A DNA stretch of 64,000 nt, taken from the NCBI RefSeq assembly GCF_051020975.1, contig NW_027478167.1, forward strand, positions 2,790,001 to 2,854,000. Reading direction: 5' to 3'. A program made the translations under genes and the position numbers. Positions 34,454-47,976 of the stretch are shown here, one piece after another; positions within the stretch are counted from its first letter, which is position 1; the number at the start of each line of letters is the position of its first letter. The DNA comes from Osmia lignaria lignaria (taxonomy: Eukaryota; Arthropoda; Insecta; Hymenoptera; Megachilidae). The notes under the pieces were generated by a model, which saw only the letters and a list, made by a program, of their open reading frames with translations, did not search any database and was not told where the DNA came from.

Positions 34454-37400
34454 ACGGTGTTTCTGTATCTCTATTATGTTGGTGCGGCTTCGGAACTTTT
34501 AAATATCTCGATATATCTCGAAAACTACGCTTCAGATCAAAAAATATCATATAACATAAATTGTAGGAAACATAATTCTCTACAAAAAAGGTCTCTTAAC
34601 ATTTTGCCATAGCTCGCTTCGTTTCCGAGATATTTGCAGATATATCTCAAGGGAAGGGGCCTGACGGACATATTTCGTGATATGTCTTCTTCTTGTTGTT
34701 CTTCTTCTGCACAGCTAAGCTGGAAGTGGCATTTACAGCTCGCAATAGTGCAGAGTTATCTCAAAGAAAGGGGCCACGGTGTTTCTGTATCTCTATTATG
34801 TTGGTGCGGCTTCGGAACTTTTAAATATCTTGATGTATCTCGAGAACTACGCATCAGATCAAAAAATATGATAGAACATAAAAAGTAGGAAACTTAATTC
34901 TCTACAAAAAAGGTCGCTTAACATTTTGCCATAGCTCTCTTCGTTTCCGAGATATTTGCAGATTTATCTCAAGGGAAGGGGCCTGACGGACATATTTCGA
35001 GATATTTCTTCTTCTTGATGTTCTTCTTCTGCACAGCTAAGCTGGAAGTGGCATTTGCTGCTCGCAATAGTGCAGAGTTATCTCAAAGAAAGGGGCCACG
35101 GTGTTTCTGTATCTCTATTATGTTGGTGCGTCTTCGGAACTTTTAAATATCTTGATATATCTCGAGAACTACGCATCTGATCAAAAAATATCATAGAACA
35201 TAAAACGTAGGAAACTTAATTCTCTACAAAAAAGGTCTCTCAACATTTTGCCATAGCTCGCTTCGTTTCCGAGATATTTGCAGATTTATCTCAAGGGAAG
35301 GGGCCTGACGGACATATTTCGAGATATTTCTTCTTCTTGTTGTTCTTCTTCTGCACAGCTAAGCTGGAAGTGGCATTTGCGGCTCGCAATAGTGCAGAGT
35401 TATCTCAAAGAAAGGGGCCACGGTGTTTCTGTATCTCTATTATGTTGGTGCGGCTTCGGAACTTTTAAATATCTTGATATATCTCGAGAACTACGCATCA
35501 GATCAAAAAGTATCATAGAACATAAAAAGTAGGAAACTTAATTCTCCACAAAAAAGGTCTCTTAACATTTTGCCATAGCTCTCTTCGTTTCCGAGATATT
35601 TGCAGATTTATCTCAAGGGATGGGGCCTGACGGACATATTTCGAGATATTTCTTCTTCTTGATGTTCTTCTTCTGCACAGCTAAGCTGGAAGTGGCATTT
35701 GCAGCTCGCAATAGTGCAGAGTTATCTCAAAGAAAGGGGCCACGGTGTTTCTGTATCTCTATTATGTTGGTGCGGCTTTGGAACTTTTAAATATCTCGAT
35801 ATATCTCGAAAACTACGCTTCTCACCAAAAAATATCATAGAACATAAATTGTACGAAACATAATTCTCTACAAAAAAGGTCTCTTAACATTTTGCCATAG
35901 CTCGCTTCGTTTCCGAGATATTTGCAGATATATCTCAAGGGAAGGGGCCTGACGGACATATTTCGAGATATTTCTTCTTCTTGTTGTTCTTCTTCTGCAC
36001 AGCTAAGCTGGAAGTGGCATTTACAGCTCGCAATAGTGCAGAGTTATCTCAAAGAAAGGGGCCACGGTGTTTCTGTATCTCTATTATGTTGGTGCGGCTT
36101 CGGAACTTTTAAATATCTTGATATATCTCGAGAACTACGCATCTGATCAAAAAATATTATAGAACATAAAAAGTAGGAAACGTAATTCTCTACAAAAAAG
36201 GTCTCTTAACAATTGGCCATAGCTCGCTTCGTTTCCGAGATATTTGCAGATTTATCTCAAGGGAAGGGGCCTGGCGGACATATTTCGAGATATTTCTTCT
36301 TCTTGTTGTTCTTCTTCTGCACAGCTAAGCTGGAAGTGGCATTTGCGGCTCGCACTAGTGCAGAGTTATCTCAAAGAAAGGGGCCACGGTGTTTCTGTAT
36401 CCCTATTATGTTGGTGCGGCTTCGGAACTTTTAAATATCTCAATATATCTCGAAAACTACGCTTCTGATCAAAGAATATCATAGAACATAAATTGTAGGA
36501 AACATAATTCTCTACAAAAAACGTCTCTTAACATTTTGCCATAGCTCGCTTCGTTTCCGAGATATTTGCAGATTTATCTCAAGGGAAGGGGCCTGACGGA
36601 CATATTTCGAGATATTTCTTCTTCTTGTTGTTCTTCTTCTGCACAGCTAAGCTGGAAGTGGCATTTGCGGCTCGCACTAGTGCAGAGTTATCTCAACGAA
36701 AGGGGCCACGGTGTTTCTGTATCTCTATTATGTTGGTGCGGCTTCGGAACTTTTAAATATCTCGATATATCTCGAAAACTACGCTTCTGATCAAAAAATA
36801 TCATAGAACATAAATTGTAGGAAACATAATTCTCTACAAAAAAGGTCTCTTAACATTTTGCCGTAGCTCGCTTCGTTTCCGAGATATTTGCAGATATATC
36901 TGAAGGGAAGGGGCCTGACGGACATATTTCGAGATATTTCTTCTTCTTGTTGTTCTTCTTCTGCACAGCTAAGCTGGAAGTGGCATTTACAGCTCGCAAT
37001 AGTGCAGAGTTATCTCAAAGAAAGGGGCCACGGTGTTTCTGTATCTCTATTATGTTGGTGCGGCTTCGGAACTTTTAAATATCTTCATATATCTCGAGAA
37101 CTACGCATCAGATCAAAAAATATGATAGAACATAAAAAGTAGGAAACTTAATTCTCTACAAAAAAGGTCTCTTATCATTTTGCCATAGCTCTCTTCGTTT
37201 CCGAGATATTTGCAGATTTATCTCAAGGGAAGGGGCCTGACGGACATATTTCGAGATATTTCTTCTTCTTGTTGTTCTTCTTCTGCACAGCTAAGCTGGA
37301 AGTGGCATTTACAGCTCGGAATACTGCAGAGTTATCTCAAAGAAAGGGGCCACGGTGTTTCTGTATCCCTATTATGTTGGTGCGGCTTCGGAACTTTTAA

Positions 37401-40107
37401 ATATCTCGATATATCTCGAAAACTACGCTTCTGATCAAAAAATATCATAGAACATAAATTGTAGGAAACATAATTCTCTACAAAAAACGTCTCTTAACAT
37501 TTTGCCATAGCTCGCTTCGTTTCCGAGATATTTGCAGATTCAGCTCAAAGGAACTGGCCTGACGGACATATTTCGAGATATTTCTTCTTCTTGTTGTTCT
37601 TCCTCTGCACAGCTAAGCTGGAAGTGGCATTTGCAGCTCGCAATAGTGCAGAGTTATCTCAAAGAAAGGGGCCACGGTGTTTCTGTATCTCTATTATGTT
37701 GGTGCGGCTTTGGAACTTTTAAATATCTCGATATATCTCGAAAACTACGCTTCTGATCAAAAAATATCAGAGAACATAAATTGTTGGAAACATAATTCTC
37801 TACAAAAAAGGTCTCTTAACATTTTGCCATAGCTCGCTTCGTTTCCGAGATATTTGCAGATTTATCTCAAGGGAAGGGGCCTGACGGACATATTTCGAGA
37901 TATGTCTTCTTCTTGTTGTTCTTCTTCTGCACAGCTAAGCTGGAAGTGGCATTTACAGCTCGCAATAGTGCAGAGTTATCTCAAAGAAAGGGGCCACGGT
38001 GTTTCTGTATCCCTATTATGTTGGTGCGGCTTCGGAACTTTTAAATATCTCGATATATCTCGAAAACTACGCTTCTGATCAAAAAATATCATAGAACATA
38101 AATTGTAGGAAACATGATTCTCTACAAAAAACGTCTCTTAACATTTTGCCATAGCTCGCTTCGTTTCCGAGATATTTGCAGATTTATCTCAAGGGAAGGG
38201 GCCTGACGGACATATTTCTAGATATTTCTTCTTCTTGTTGTTCTTCTTCTGCACAGCTAAGCTGGAAGTGGCATTTGCGGCTCGCACTAGTGCAGAGTTA
38301 TCTCAACGAAAGGGGCCACGGTGTTTCTGTATCTCTATTATGTTGGTGCGGCTTCGGAACTTTTAAATATCTCGATATATCTCGAAAACTACGCTTCTGA
38401 TCAAAAAATATCATAGAACATAAATTGTTGGAAACATAATTCTCTACAAAAAAGGTCTCTTAACATTTTGCCATAGCTCGCTTCGTTTCCGAGATATTTG
38501 CAGATTTATCTCAAGGGAAGGGGCCTGACGGACATATTTCGAGATATTTCTTCTTCTTGTTGTTCTTCTTCTGCACAGCTAAGCTGGAAGTGGCATTTGC
38601 GGCTCGCAATAGTGCAGAGTTATCTCAAAGAAATGGGCCACGGTGTTTCTGTATCTCTATTATGTTGGTGCGGCTTCGGAACTTTTAAATATCTCGATAT
38701 ATCTCGAAAACTACGCTTCTGATCAAAAAATATCATAGAACATAAATTGTAGGAAACATAATTCTCTACAAAAAAGGTCTCTTAACATTTTGCCATAGCT
38801 CGCTTCGTTTCCGAGATATTTGCAGATATATCTCAAGGGAAGGGGCCTGACGGACATATTTCGAGATATGTCTTCTTCTTGTTGTTCTTCTTCTGCACAG
38901 CTAAGCTGGAAGTGGCATTTACAGCTCGCAGTAGTGCAAAGTTATCTCAAAGAAAGGGGCCACGGTGTTTCTGTATCTCTATTATGTTGGTGCGGCTTCG
39001 GCACTTTTAAATATCTTGATATATCTCGAGAACTACGCATCAGATCAAAAAATATCATAGAACATAAAAAGTAGGAAACCTAATTCTCTACAAAAAAGGT
39101 CTCTTAACATTTTGCCATAGCTCTCTTCGTTTCCGAGATATTTGCAGATTTATCTCAAGGGAAGGGGCCTGACGGACATATTTCGAGATATTTCTTCTTC
39201 TTGATGTTCTTCTTCTGCACAGCTAAGCTGGAAGTGGCATTTGCAGCTCGCAATAGTGCAGAGTTATCTCAAAGAAAGGGGCCACGGTGTTTCTGTATCT
39301 CTATTATGTTGGTGCGGCTTCGGAACTTTTAAATATCTTGATATATCTCGAGAACTACGCATCTGATCAAAAAATATCATAGAACATAAAAAGTAGGAAA
39401 CTTAATTCTCTACAAAAAAGGTCTCTTAACATTTTGCCATAGCTCGCTTCTTTCCCGAGATATTTGCAGATATATCTCAAGGGAAGGGGCCTGACGGACA
39501 TATTTCGAGATATTTCTTCTTCTTGTTGTTCTTCTTCTGCACAGCTAAGCTGGAAGTGGCATTTGCGGCTCGCACTAGTGCAGAGTTATCTCAAAGAAAG
39601 GGGCCACGGTGTTTCTGTATCCCTATTATGTTGGTGCGGCTTCGGAACTTTTAAATATCTTGATATATCTCGAGAACTACGCATCTGATCAAAAAATATC
39701 ATAGAACATAAAAAGTAGGAAACTTAATTCTCTACAAAAAAGGTCTCTTAACAATTGGCCATAGCTCGCTTCGTTTCCGAGATATTTGCAGATTTATCTC
39801 AAGGGAAGGGGCCTGGCGGACATATTTCGAGATATTTCTTCTTCTTGTTGTTCTTCTTCTGCACAGCTAAGCTGGAAGTGGCATTTGCGGCTCGCACTAG
39901 TGCAGAGTTATCTCAAAGAAAGGGGCCACGGTGTTTCTGTATCCCTATTATGTTGGTGCGGCTTCGGAACTTTTAAATATCTCGATATATCTCGAAAACT
40001 ACGCTTCTGATCAAAAAATATCATAGAACATAAATTGTAGGAAACATAATTCTCTACAAAAAACGTCTCTTAACATTTTGCCATAGCTCGCTTCGTTTCC
40101 GAGATAT

Positions 40108-40429
40108 TTGCAGATTTATCTCAAGGGAAGGGGCCTGACGGACATATTTCGAGATATTTCTTCTTCTTGTTGTTCTTCTTCTGCACAGCTAAGCTGGAAG
40201 TGGCATTTGCGGCTCGCACTAGTGCAGAGTTATCTCAACGAAAGGGGCCACGGTGTTTCTGTATCTCTATTATGTTGGTGCGGCTTCGGAACTTTTAAAT
40301 ATCTCGATATATCTCGAAAACTACGCTTCTGATCAAAAAATATGATAGAACATAAATTGTAGGAAACATAATTCTCTACAAAAAAGGTCTCTTAACATTT
40401 TGCCATAGCTCGCTTCGTTTCCGAGATAT
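40108..40429 (+). repeat. m125, monomer missing from copy 2
   Basis: This monomer (CTCAACGAAAGG, tail ATATGATAG) follows the GGCCTGGCGGAC monomer in copy 1, as its class also does at 32058 and 36566. In copy 2 it is fused with its left neighbour. The two-monomer arrangement is therefore the older one. Confidence 0.75.
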
Positions 40430-43400
40430 TTGCAGATATATCTCAAGGGAAGGGGCCTGACGGACATATTTCGAGATATTTCTTCTTCTTGTTGTTCTTC
40501 TTCTGCACAGCTAAGCTGGAAGTGGCATTTACAGCTCGCAATAGTGCAGAGTTATCTCAAAGAAAGGGGCCACGGTGTTTCTGTATCTCTATTATGTTGG
40601 TGCGGCTTCGGAACTTTTAAATATCTTGATATATCTCGAGAACTACGCATCAGATCAAAAAATATGATAGAACATAAAAAGTAGGAAACTTAATTCTCTA
40701 CAAAAAAGGTCTCTTAACATTTTGCCATAGCTCTCTTCGTTTCCGAGATATTTGCAGATTTATCTCAAGGGAAGGGGCCTGACGGACATATTTCGAGATA
40801 TTTCTTCTTCTTGTTGTTCTTCTTCTGCACAGCTAAGCTGGAAGTGGCATTTACAGCTCGCAATACTGCAGAGTTATCTCAAAGAAAGGGGCCACGGTGT
40901 TTCTGTATCCCTATTATGTTGGTGCGGCTTCGGAACTTTTAAATATCTCGATATATCTCGAAAACTACGCTTCTGATCAAAAAATATCATAGAACATAAA
41001 TTGTAGGAAACATAATTCTCTACAAAAAACGTCTCTTAACATTTTGCCATAGCTCGCTTCGTTTCCGAGATATTTGCAGATTCAGCTCAAAGGAACTGGC
41101 CTGATGGACATATTTCGAGATATTTCTTCTTCTTGTTGTTCTTCCTCTGCACAGCTAAGCTGGAAGTGGCATTTGCGGCTCGCACTAGTGCAGAGTTATC
41201 TCAAAGAAAGGGGCCACGGTGTTTCTGTATCCCTATTATGTTGGTGCGGCTTCGGAACTTTTAAATATCTTGATATATCTCGAGAACTACGCATCTGATC
41301 AAAAAATATCATAGAACATAAAAAGTAGGAAACTTAATTCTCTACAAAAAAGGTCTCTTAACAATTGGCCATAGCTCGCTTCGTTTCCGAGATATTCGCA
41401 GATTTATCTCAAGGGAAGGGGCCTGGCGGACATATTTCGAGATATTTCTTCTTCTTGTTGTTCTTCTTCTGCACAGCTAAGCTGGAAGTGGCATTTGCGG
41501 CTCGCACTAGTGCAGAGTTATCTCAAAGAAAGGGGCCACGGTGTTTCTGTATCCCTATTATGTTGGTGCGGCTTCGGAACTTTTAAATATCTTGATATAT
41601 ATCGAGAACTACGCATCTGATCAAAAAATATCATAGAACATAAAAAGTAGGAAACTTCATTCTCTACCAAAAAGGTCTCTTAACATTTTGCCATAGCTCG
41701 CTTCGTTTCCGAGATATATGCAGATTTATCTCAAGGGAAGGGGCCTGACGGACATATTTCGGGATATTTCTTCTTCTTGTTGTTCTTCTTCTGCACAGCT
41801 AAACAGGAAGTGGCATTTCCAGCTCGCAATAGTGCAGAGTTATCTGAAAGAAAGGGGCCACGGTGTTTCTGTATCTCTATTATGTTGGTGCGGCTTCGGA
41901 ACTTTTAAATATCTGGATATATCTCGAGAACTACGCATCTGATCAAAAAATATCATAGAACATAAAAAGTAGGAAACTTAATTCTCTACAAAAAAGGTCT
42001 CTTAACATTTTGCCATAGCTCGCTTCGTTTCCGAGATATTTGCAGATTTATCTCGAGGGAAGGGGCCTGACGGACATATTTCGAGATACTTCTTCTTCTT
42101 GTTGTTCTTCTTCTGCACAGCTAAGCTGGAAGCGGCATTTGCGGCTCGCACTAGTGCAGAGTTATCTCAAAGAAAGGGGCCACGGTGTTTCTGTATCTGT
42201 ATTATGTTGGTGCAGCTTCGGATCTTTTAAATATCTCGATATATCTCGAAAACTACGCTTCTGATCAAAAAATATCATAGAACCTAAATTGTGGGAAATA
42301 TAGTTCTCTACAAAAAAGGTCTCTTAACATTTTGCCGTAGCTCGCTTCGTTTCCGAGATAGTTGCAGATTTATCTCAAGGGAAGGGGCCTGACGGATATA
42401 TTTCCAGATACTTCTTCTTCTTGTTGTTCTTCTTCTGCACAGCTAAGCTGGAAGTGGCATTTGCAGCTCGCAATAGTGCAGAGTTATCTCAAAGAAAGGG
42501 GCCACGGTGTTTCTGTATCTCTATTATGTTGGTGCGTCTTCGGAACTTTTAAATATCTCGATATATCTCGAAAACTACGCTTCTGATCAAAAAATATCAT
42601 AGAACATAAATTGTAGGAAACATAATTCTCTACAAAAAACGTCTCTTAACATTTTGCCATAGTTCGCTTCGTTTCCGAGATATTTGCAGATTCAGCTCAA
42701 AGGAACTGGCCTGACGGACATATTTCGAGATATTTTTTCTTCTTGTTGTTCTTCCTCTGCACAGCTAAGCTGGAAGTGGCATCTGCAGCTCGCAATAGTG
42801 CAGAGTTATCTCAAAGAAAGGGGCCACGGTGTTTCTGTATCTCTATTATGTTGGGGCGGCTTCGGAACTTTTAAATATCTCGATATATCTCGAAAACTAC
42901 GCTTCTGATCAAAAAATATCATAGAACATAAATTGTAGGAAACTTAATTCTCTACAAAAAACGTCTCTTAACATTTTGCCATAGCTCTCTTCGTTTCCGA
43001 GATATTTGCAGATTTATCTCAAGGGAAGGGGCCTGACGGACATATTTCGAGATATTTCTTCTTCTTGTTGTTCTTCTTCTGCACAGCTTAGCTGGAAGTG
43101 GCATTTGCAGCTCGCAATAGTGCAGAGTTATCTCAAAGAAAGGGGCCACGGTGTTTCTGTATCTCTATTATGTTGGTGCGGCTTCGGAACTTTTAAATAT
43201 CTTGATATATCTCGAGAACTACGCGTCTGATCAAAAAATATCATAGAACATAAAAAGTAGGAAACTTAATTCTCTACAAAAACGGTCTCTTAACATTTTG
43301 CCATGGCTCGCTTCGTTTCCGAGATATTTGCAGATATATCTCAAGGGAAGGGGCCTGACGGACATATTTCGAGATATTTCTTCTTCTTGTTGTTCTTCTT

Positions 43401-44293
43401 CTGCACAGCTAAGCTGGAAGTGGCATTTGCGGCTCGCACTAGTGCACAGTTATCTCAAAGAAAGGGGCCACGGTGTTTCTGTATCTCTATTATGTTGGTG
43501 CGTCTTCGGAACTTTTAAATATCTTGATATATCTCGAGAACTACGCTTCTGATCAAAAAATATCATAGAACGGAAATTGTAGGAAACATTATTCTCTACA
43601 AAAAAGGTCTCTTAACATTTTGCCATAGCTCGCTTCGTTTCCGAGATATTTGCAGATTCATCTCAGGGGAAGGGGTCTGACGGACATATTTCGAGATATT
43701 TCTTCTTCTTGTTGTTCTTCTTCTGCACAGCTAAGCTCGAAGTGGCATTTGCAGCTCGCAATAGTGCAGAGTTATCTCAAAGAAAGAGGCCACGGTGTTT
43801 CTGTACCTCTATTATGTTGGTGCAGCTTCGGAACTTTTAAATATCTTGATATATCTCGAGAACTACGCATCTGATCAAAAAATATCATCGAACATAAAAA
43901 GTAGGAAACTTAATTCTCTACAAAAAAGGTCTCTTAACATTTTGCCATAGCTCGCTTGGTTTCCGAGATATTTGCAGATTTATCTCAAGGGAAGGGTCCT
44001 GATGGACATATTTCGAGATATTTCTTCTTCTTGTTGTTCTTCTTCTGCACAGCTAAACTGGAAGTGGCATTTCCAGCTCGCAATCGTGCAGAGTTATCTC
44101 AAAGAAAGGGGCCACGGTGTTTCTGTATCTCTATTATGTTGGTGCGGCTTCGGAACTTTTAAATATCTCGATATATCTCGAAAACTACGCTTCTGATCAA
44201 AAAATATCATTGAACATAAATTGTAGGAAACATAATTCTCTACAAAAAACGTTTCTCAACATTTTGCCATAGCTCGCTTCGTTTCCGAGATAT

Positions 44294-44937
44294 TTGCAGA
44301 TTCAGCTCAAAGGAACGGGCCTGACGGACATATTTCGAGATACTTCTTCTTCTTGTTGTTCTTCTTCTGCACAGCTAAGCTGGAAGTGGCATTTGCGGCT
44401 CGCACTAGTGCAGAGTTATCTCAAAGAAAGGGGCCACGGTGTTTCTGTATCTCTATTATGTTGGTGCGGCTTCGGAACTTTTAAATATCTCGATATATCT
44501 CGAAAACTACGCTTCTGATCAAAAAATATCATAGAACATAAATTGTAGGAAACATAATTCTCTACAAAAGACGTCTCTTAACATTTTGCCATAGCTCGCT
44601 TCGTTTCCGAGATATTTGCAGATTCAGCTCAAAGGAACGGGCCTGACGGACATATTTCGAGATACTTCTTCTTCTTGTTGTTCTTCTTCTGCACAGCTAA
44701 GCTGGAAGTGGCATTTGCGGCTCGCACTAGTGCAGAGTTATCTCAAAGAAAGGGGCCACGGTGTTTCTGTATCTCTATTATGTTGGTGCGGCTTCGGAAC
44801 TTTTAAATATCTCGATATATCTCGAAAACTACGCTTCTGATCAAAAAATATCATAGAACATAAATTGTAGGAAACATAATTCGCTACAAAAAAGGTCTCT
44901 CAACATTTTGCCATAGCTCGCTTCGTTTCCGAGATAT
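44294..44937 (+). repeat. Doubled Q-form monomer (m138-m139), single in copy 2
   Basis: Two nearly identical Q-form monomers with GAGATACTTC lie side by side. They differ mainly in the tail: TCTCTACAAAAGACGTCTCTT in m138 is replaced in m139 by TTCGCTACAAAAAAGG. Copy 2 has only one (52666), with the m139-like tail. I cannot tell whether copy 1 gained one or copy 2 lost one. Confidence 0.7.
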
Positions 44938-45581
44938 TTGCAGATATATCTCAAGGGCAGGGGCCTGACGGACATATTTCGAGATATTTCTTCTTCTTGT
45001 TGTTCTTCTTCTGCACAGCTAAGCTGGAAGTGGCATTTACAGCTCGCAATAGTGCAGAGTTATCTCAAAGAAAGGGGCCACGGTGTTTCTGTATCTCTAT
45101 TATGTTGGTGCGGCTTCGGAACTTTTAAATATCTTGATATATCTCGAGAACTACGCATCTGATCAAAAAATATCATAGAACATAAAAAGTAGGAAACTTC
45201 ATTCTCTACAAAAAAGGTCTCTTAACATTTTGCCATAGCTCGCTTCGTTTCCGAGATATTTGCAGATTTATCACAAGGGAAGGGGCCTGACGGACATATT
45301 TCGAGATATTTCTTCTTCTTGTTGTTCTTCTTCTGCACAGTTAAGCTGGAAGTGGCATTTGCGGCTCGCACTATTGCAGAGTTATCTCAAAGAAAGGGGC
45401 CACGGTGTTTCTGTATCTCTATTATGTTGGTGCGGCTTCGGAACTTTTAAATATCTCGATATATCTCGAAAACTACGCTTCTGATCAAAAAATATCATAG
45501 AACATAAATTGTAGGAAACATAATTCGCTACAAAAAAGGTCTCTCAACATTTTGCCATAGCTCGCTTCGTTTCCGAGATAT

Positions 45582-47191
45582 TTGCAGATATATCTCAAGG
45601 GCAGGGGCCTGACGGACATATTTCGAGATATTTCTTCTTCTTGTTGTTCTTCTTCTGCACAGCTAAGCTGGAAGTGGCATTTACAGCTCGCAATAGTGCA
45701 GAGTTATCTCAAAGAAAGGGGCCACGGTGTTTCTGTATCTCTATTATGTTGGTGCGGCTTCGGAACTTTTAAATATCTTGATATAACTCGAGAACTGCGC
45801 ATCTGATCAAAAAATATCATAGAACATAAGAAGTAGGAAACTTAATTCTCTACAAAAAAGGTCTCTTAACATTTTGCCATAGCTCGCTTCGTTTCCGAGA
45901 TATTTGCAGATTTATCTCAAGGGAAGGGGCCTAACGGACATATTTCGAGTTATTTCTTCTTCTTGTTGTTCTTCCTCTGCACAGCTAAACTGGAAGTGGC
46001 ATTTCCAGCTCGCAATAGTGCAGAGTTATCTCAAAGAAAGGGGCCACGGTGTTTCTGTATCTCTATTATGTTGGTGCGGCTTCGGAACATTTAAATATCT
46101 TGATATATCTCGAGAACTACGCATCTGATCAAAAAATATCATAGAACATAAAAAGTAGGAAACATAATTCTCTACAAAAAACGTCTCTTAACATTTTGCC
46201 ATAGCTCGCTTCGTTTCCGAGATATTTGCAGATTCAGCTCAAAGGAACGGGCCTGACGGACATATTTCGAGATACTTCTTCTTCTTGTTGTTCTTCCTCT
46301 GCACAGCTAAGCTGGAAGTGGCATTTGCAGCTCGCAATAGTGCAGAGTTATCTCAAAGAAAGGGGCCACGGTGTTTCTGTATCTCTATTATGTTGGTGCG
46401 GCTTCGGAACTTTTAAATATCTCGATATATCTCGAAAACTACGCTTCTGATCAAAAAATATCATAGAACATAAATTGTAGGAAACATAATTCGCTACAAA
46501 AAAGGTCTCTCAACATTTTGCCATAGCTCGCTTCGTTTCCGAGATATTTGCAGATATATCTCAAGGGCAGGGGCCTCACGGACATATTTCGAGATATTTC
46601 TTCTTCTTGTTGTTCTTCTTCTGCACAGCTAAGCTGGAAGTGGCATTTACATCTCGCAATAGTGCAGAGTTATCTCAAAGAAAGGGGCCACGGTGTTTCT
46701 GTATCTCTATTATGTTGGTGCGGCTTCGGAACTTTTAAATATCTTGATATATCTCGAGAACTGCGCATCTGATCAAAAAATATCATAGAACATAAAAAGT
46801 AGGAAACTTAATTCTCTACAAAAAAGGTCTCTTAACATTTTGCCATAGCTCGCTTTGTTTCCGAGATATTTGCAGATTTATCTCAAGGGAAGGGGCCTAA
46901 CGGACATATTTCGAGTTATTTCTTCTTCTTGTTGTTCTTCCTCTGCACAGCTAAACTGGAAGTGGCATTTCCAGCTCGCAATAGTGCAGAGTTATCTCAA
47001 AGAAAGGGGCCACGGTGTTTCTGTATCTCTATTATGTTGATGCGGCTTCGGAACTTTTAAATATCTTGATATATCTCGAGAACTACGCATCTGATCAAAA
47101 AATATCATAGAACATAAAAAGTAGGAAACTTAATTCTCTACAAAAAAGGTCTCTAAACATTTTGCCATAGCTCGCTTCGTTTCCGAGATAT
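45582..47191 (+). repeat. Local trimer inside copy 1, m142-m146
   Basis: m142 (45582) and m145 (46548) share CTCAAGGGCAGGGG and AACTGCGCATC; m143 (45904) and m146 (46870) share GGCCTAACGGAC with CGAGTTATTTC. Spacing is 966 bp. The same trimer appears in copy 2 from 53632, so it predates the large duplication. m146 also has TATGTTGATGC. Confidence 0.7.
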
Positions 47192-47844
47192 TTGCAGATT
47201 TATCTCAAGGGAAGGGGCCTGACGGACATATTTCGAGATATTTCTTCTTCTTGTTGTTCTTCTTCTGCACAGCTAAGTTGGAAGTGGCATTTGCAGCTCG
47301 CAATAGTGCAGAGTTATCTCAAAGAAAGGGGCCACGGTGTTTCTGTATCTCTATTATGTTGGTGCGGCTTCGGAACTTTTAAATATCTTGATATATCTCG
47401 AGAACTGCGCATCTGATCAAAAAATATCATAGAACATAAAAAGTAGGAAACTTAATTCTCTACAAAAAAGGTCTCTTAACATTTTGCCATAGCTCGCGTC
47501 GTTTCCGAGATATTTGCAGATTTATCTCAAGGGAAGGGGCCTAACGGACATATTTCGAGATATTTCTTCTTCTTGTTGTTCTTCTTCTGCACAGCTATAC
47601 TGGAAGTGGCATTTCCAGCTCGCAATAGTGCAGAGTTATCTCAAAGAAAGGAGCCACGGTGTTTCTGTATCTCTATTATGTTGGTGCGGCTTCGGAACTT
47701 TTAAATATCTTGATATATCTCTAGAACTACGCATCTGATCAAAAAATATCATAGAACATAAAAAGTAGGAAACTTAATTCTCTACAAAAAAGATCTCTTA
47801 ACATTTTGCCATAGCTCGCTTCGTTTCCGAGATATTTGCAGATT

Positions 47845-47976
47845 TATCTCAAGGGAAGGGGCCTGACGGACATATTTCGAGATATTTCTTCTTCTTGTTG
47901 TTCTTCTTCTGCACAGCTAAGCTGGAAGTGGCATTTCCAGCTCGCAATAGTGCAGAGTTATCTCAAAGAAAGGAGA
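47845..47976 (+). repeat. Junction between the two large duplicated copies
   Basis: These 132 bp, the 5-prime part of m149, are outside the matched copies. Changes that mark them are A at 47974 and A at 47976 (AGGAGACACG where others read AGGGGCCACG). The sequence is still satellite, so the duplication was resolved within the repeat, with no foreign DNA. Confidence 0.75.

Larger units (their letters stand above)
31518..39282 (+). repeat. Long HOR region, cassettes recurring at 11-15 monomers
   Basis: m99-m104 (31736-33667) recur at m113-m118 (36244-38175), offset 14 monomers (4,508 bp). m105 (33668, with AAAGAAATGGGCC) recurs at m120 (38498), offset 15, because m119 (38176) is additional. 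The core order is GGCCTGGCGGAC monomer, CAACGAAAGG monomer, ATATGATAG-tail monomer, CAATACTGCAG monomer, then Q-form with GGCTTTG. That core starts at 31736, 36244, 39786 and 48480. The word ACAATTGGCC precedes the first monomer in all four. Confidence 0.8.
39283..47844 (+). repeat. Large tandem duplication, copy 1 (8,562 bp, about 27 monomers)
   Basis: It matches 47977-55894 in order, monomer by monomer. The offset is 8,694 bp (27 monomers) at the left, 8,372 bp in the middle and 8,050 bp (25 monomers) at the right. Rare shared markers include GCTTCTTTCCCGAG (39448), GATATTCGCAG (41393), GATATATGCAG (41712), TCTGTATCTGTATT with GCAGCTTCGGATC (42193-42226), GATATATTTCCAG (42395), CATCTGCAGC (42781), GCCATGGCTCGC (43299) and CGAGTTATTTC. 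Nine single-base differences were noticed. Confidence 0.92.
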
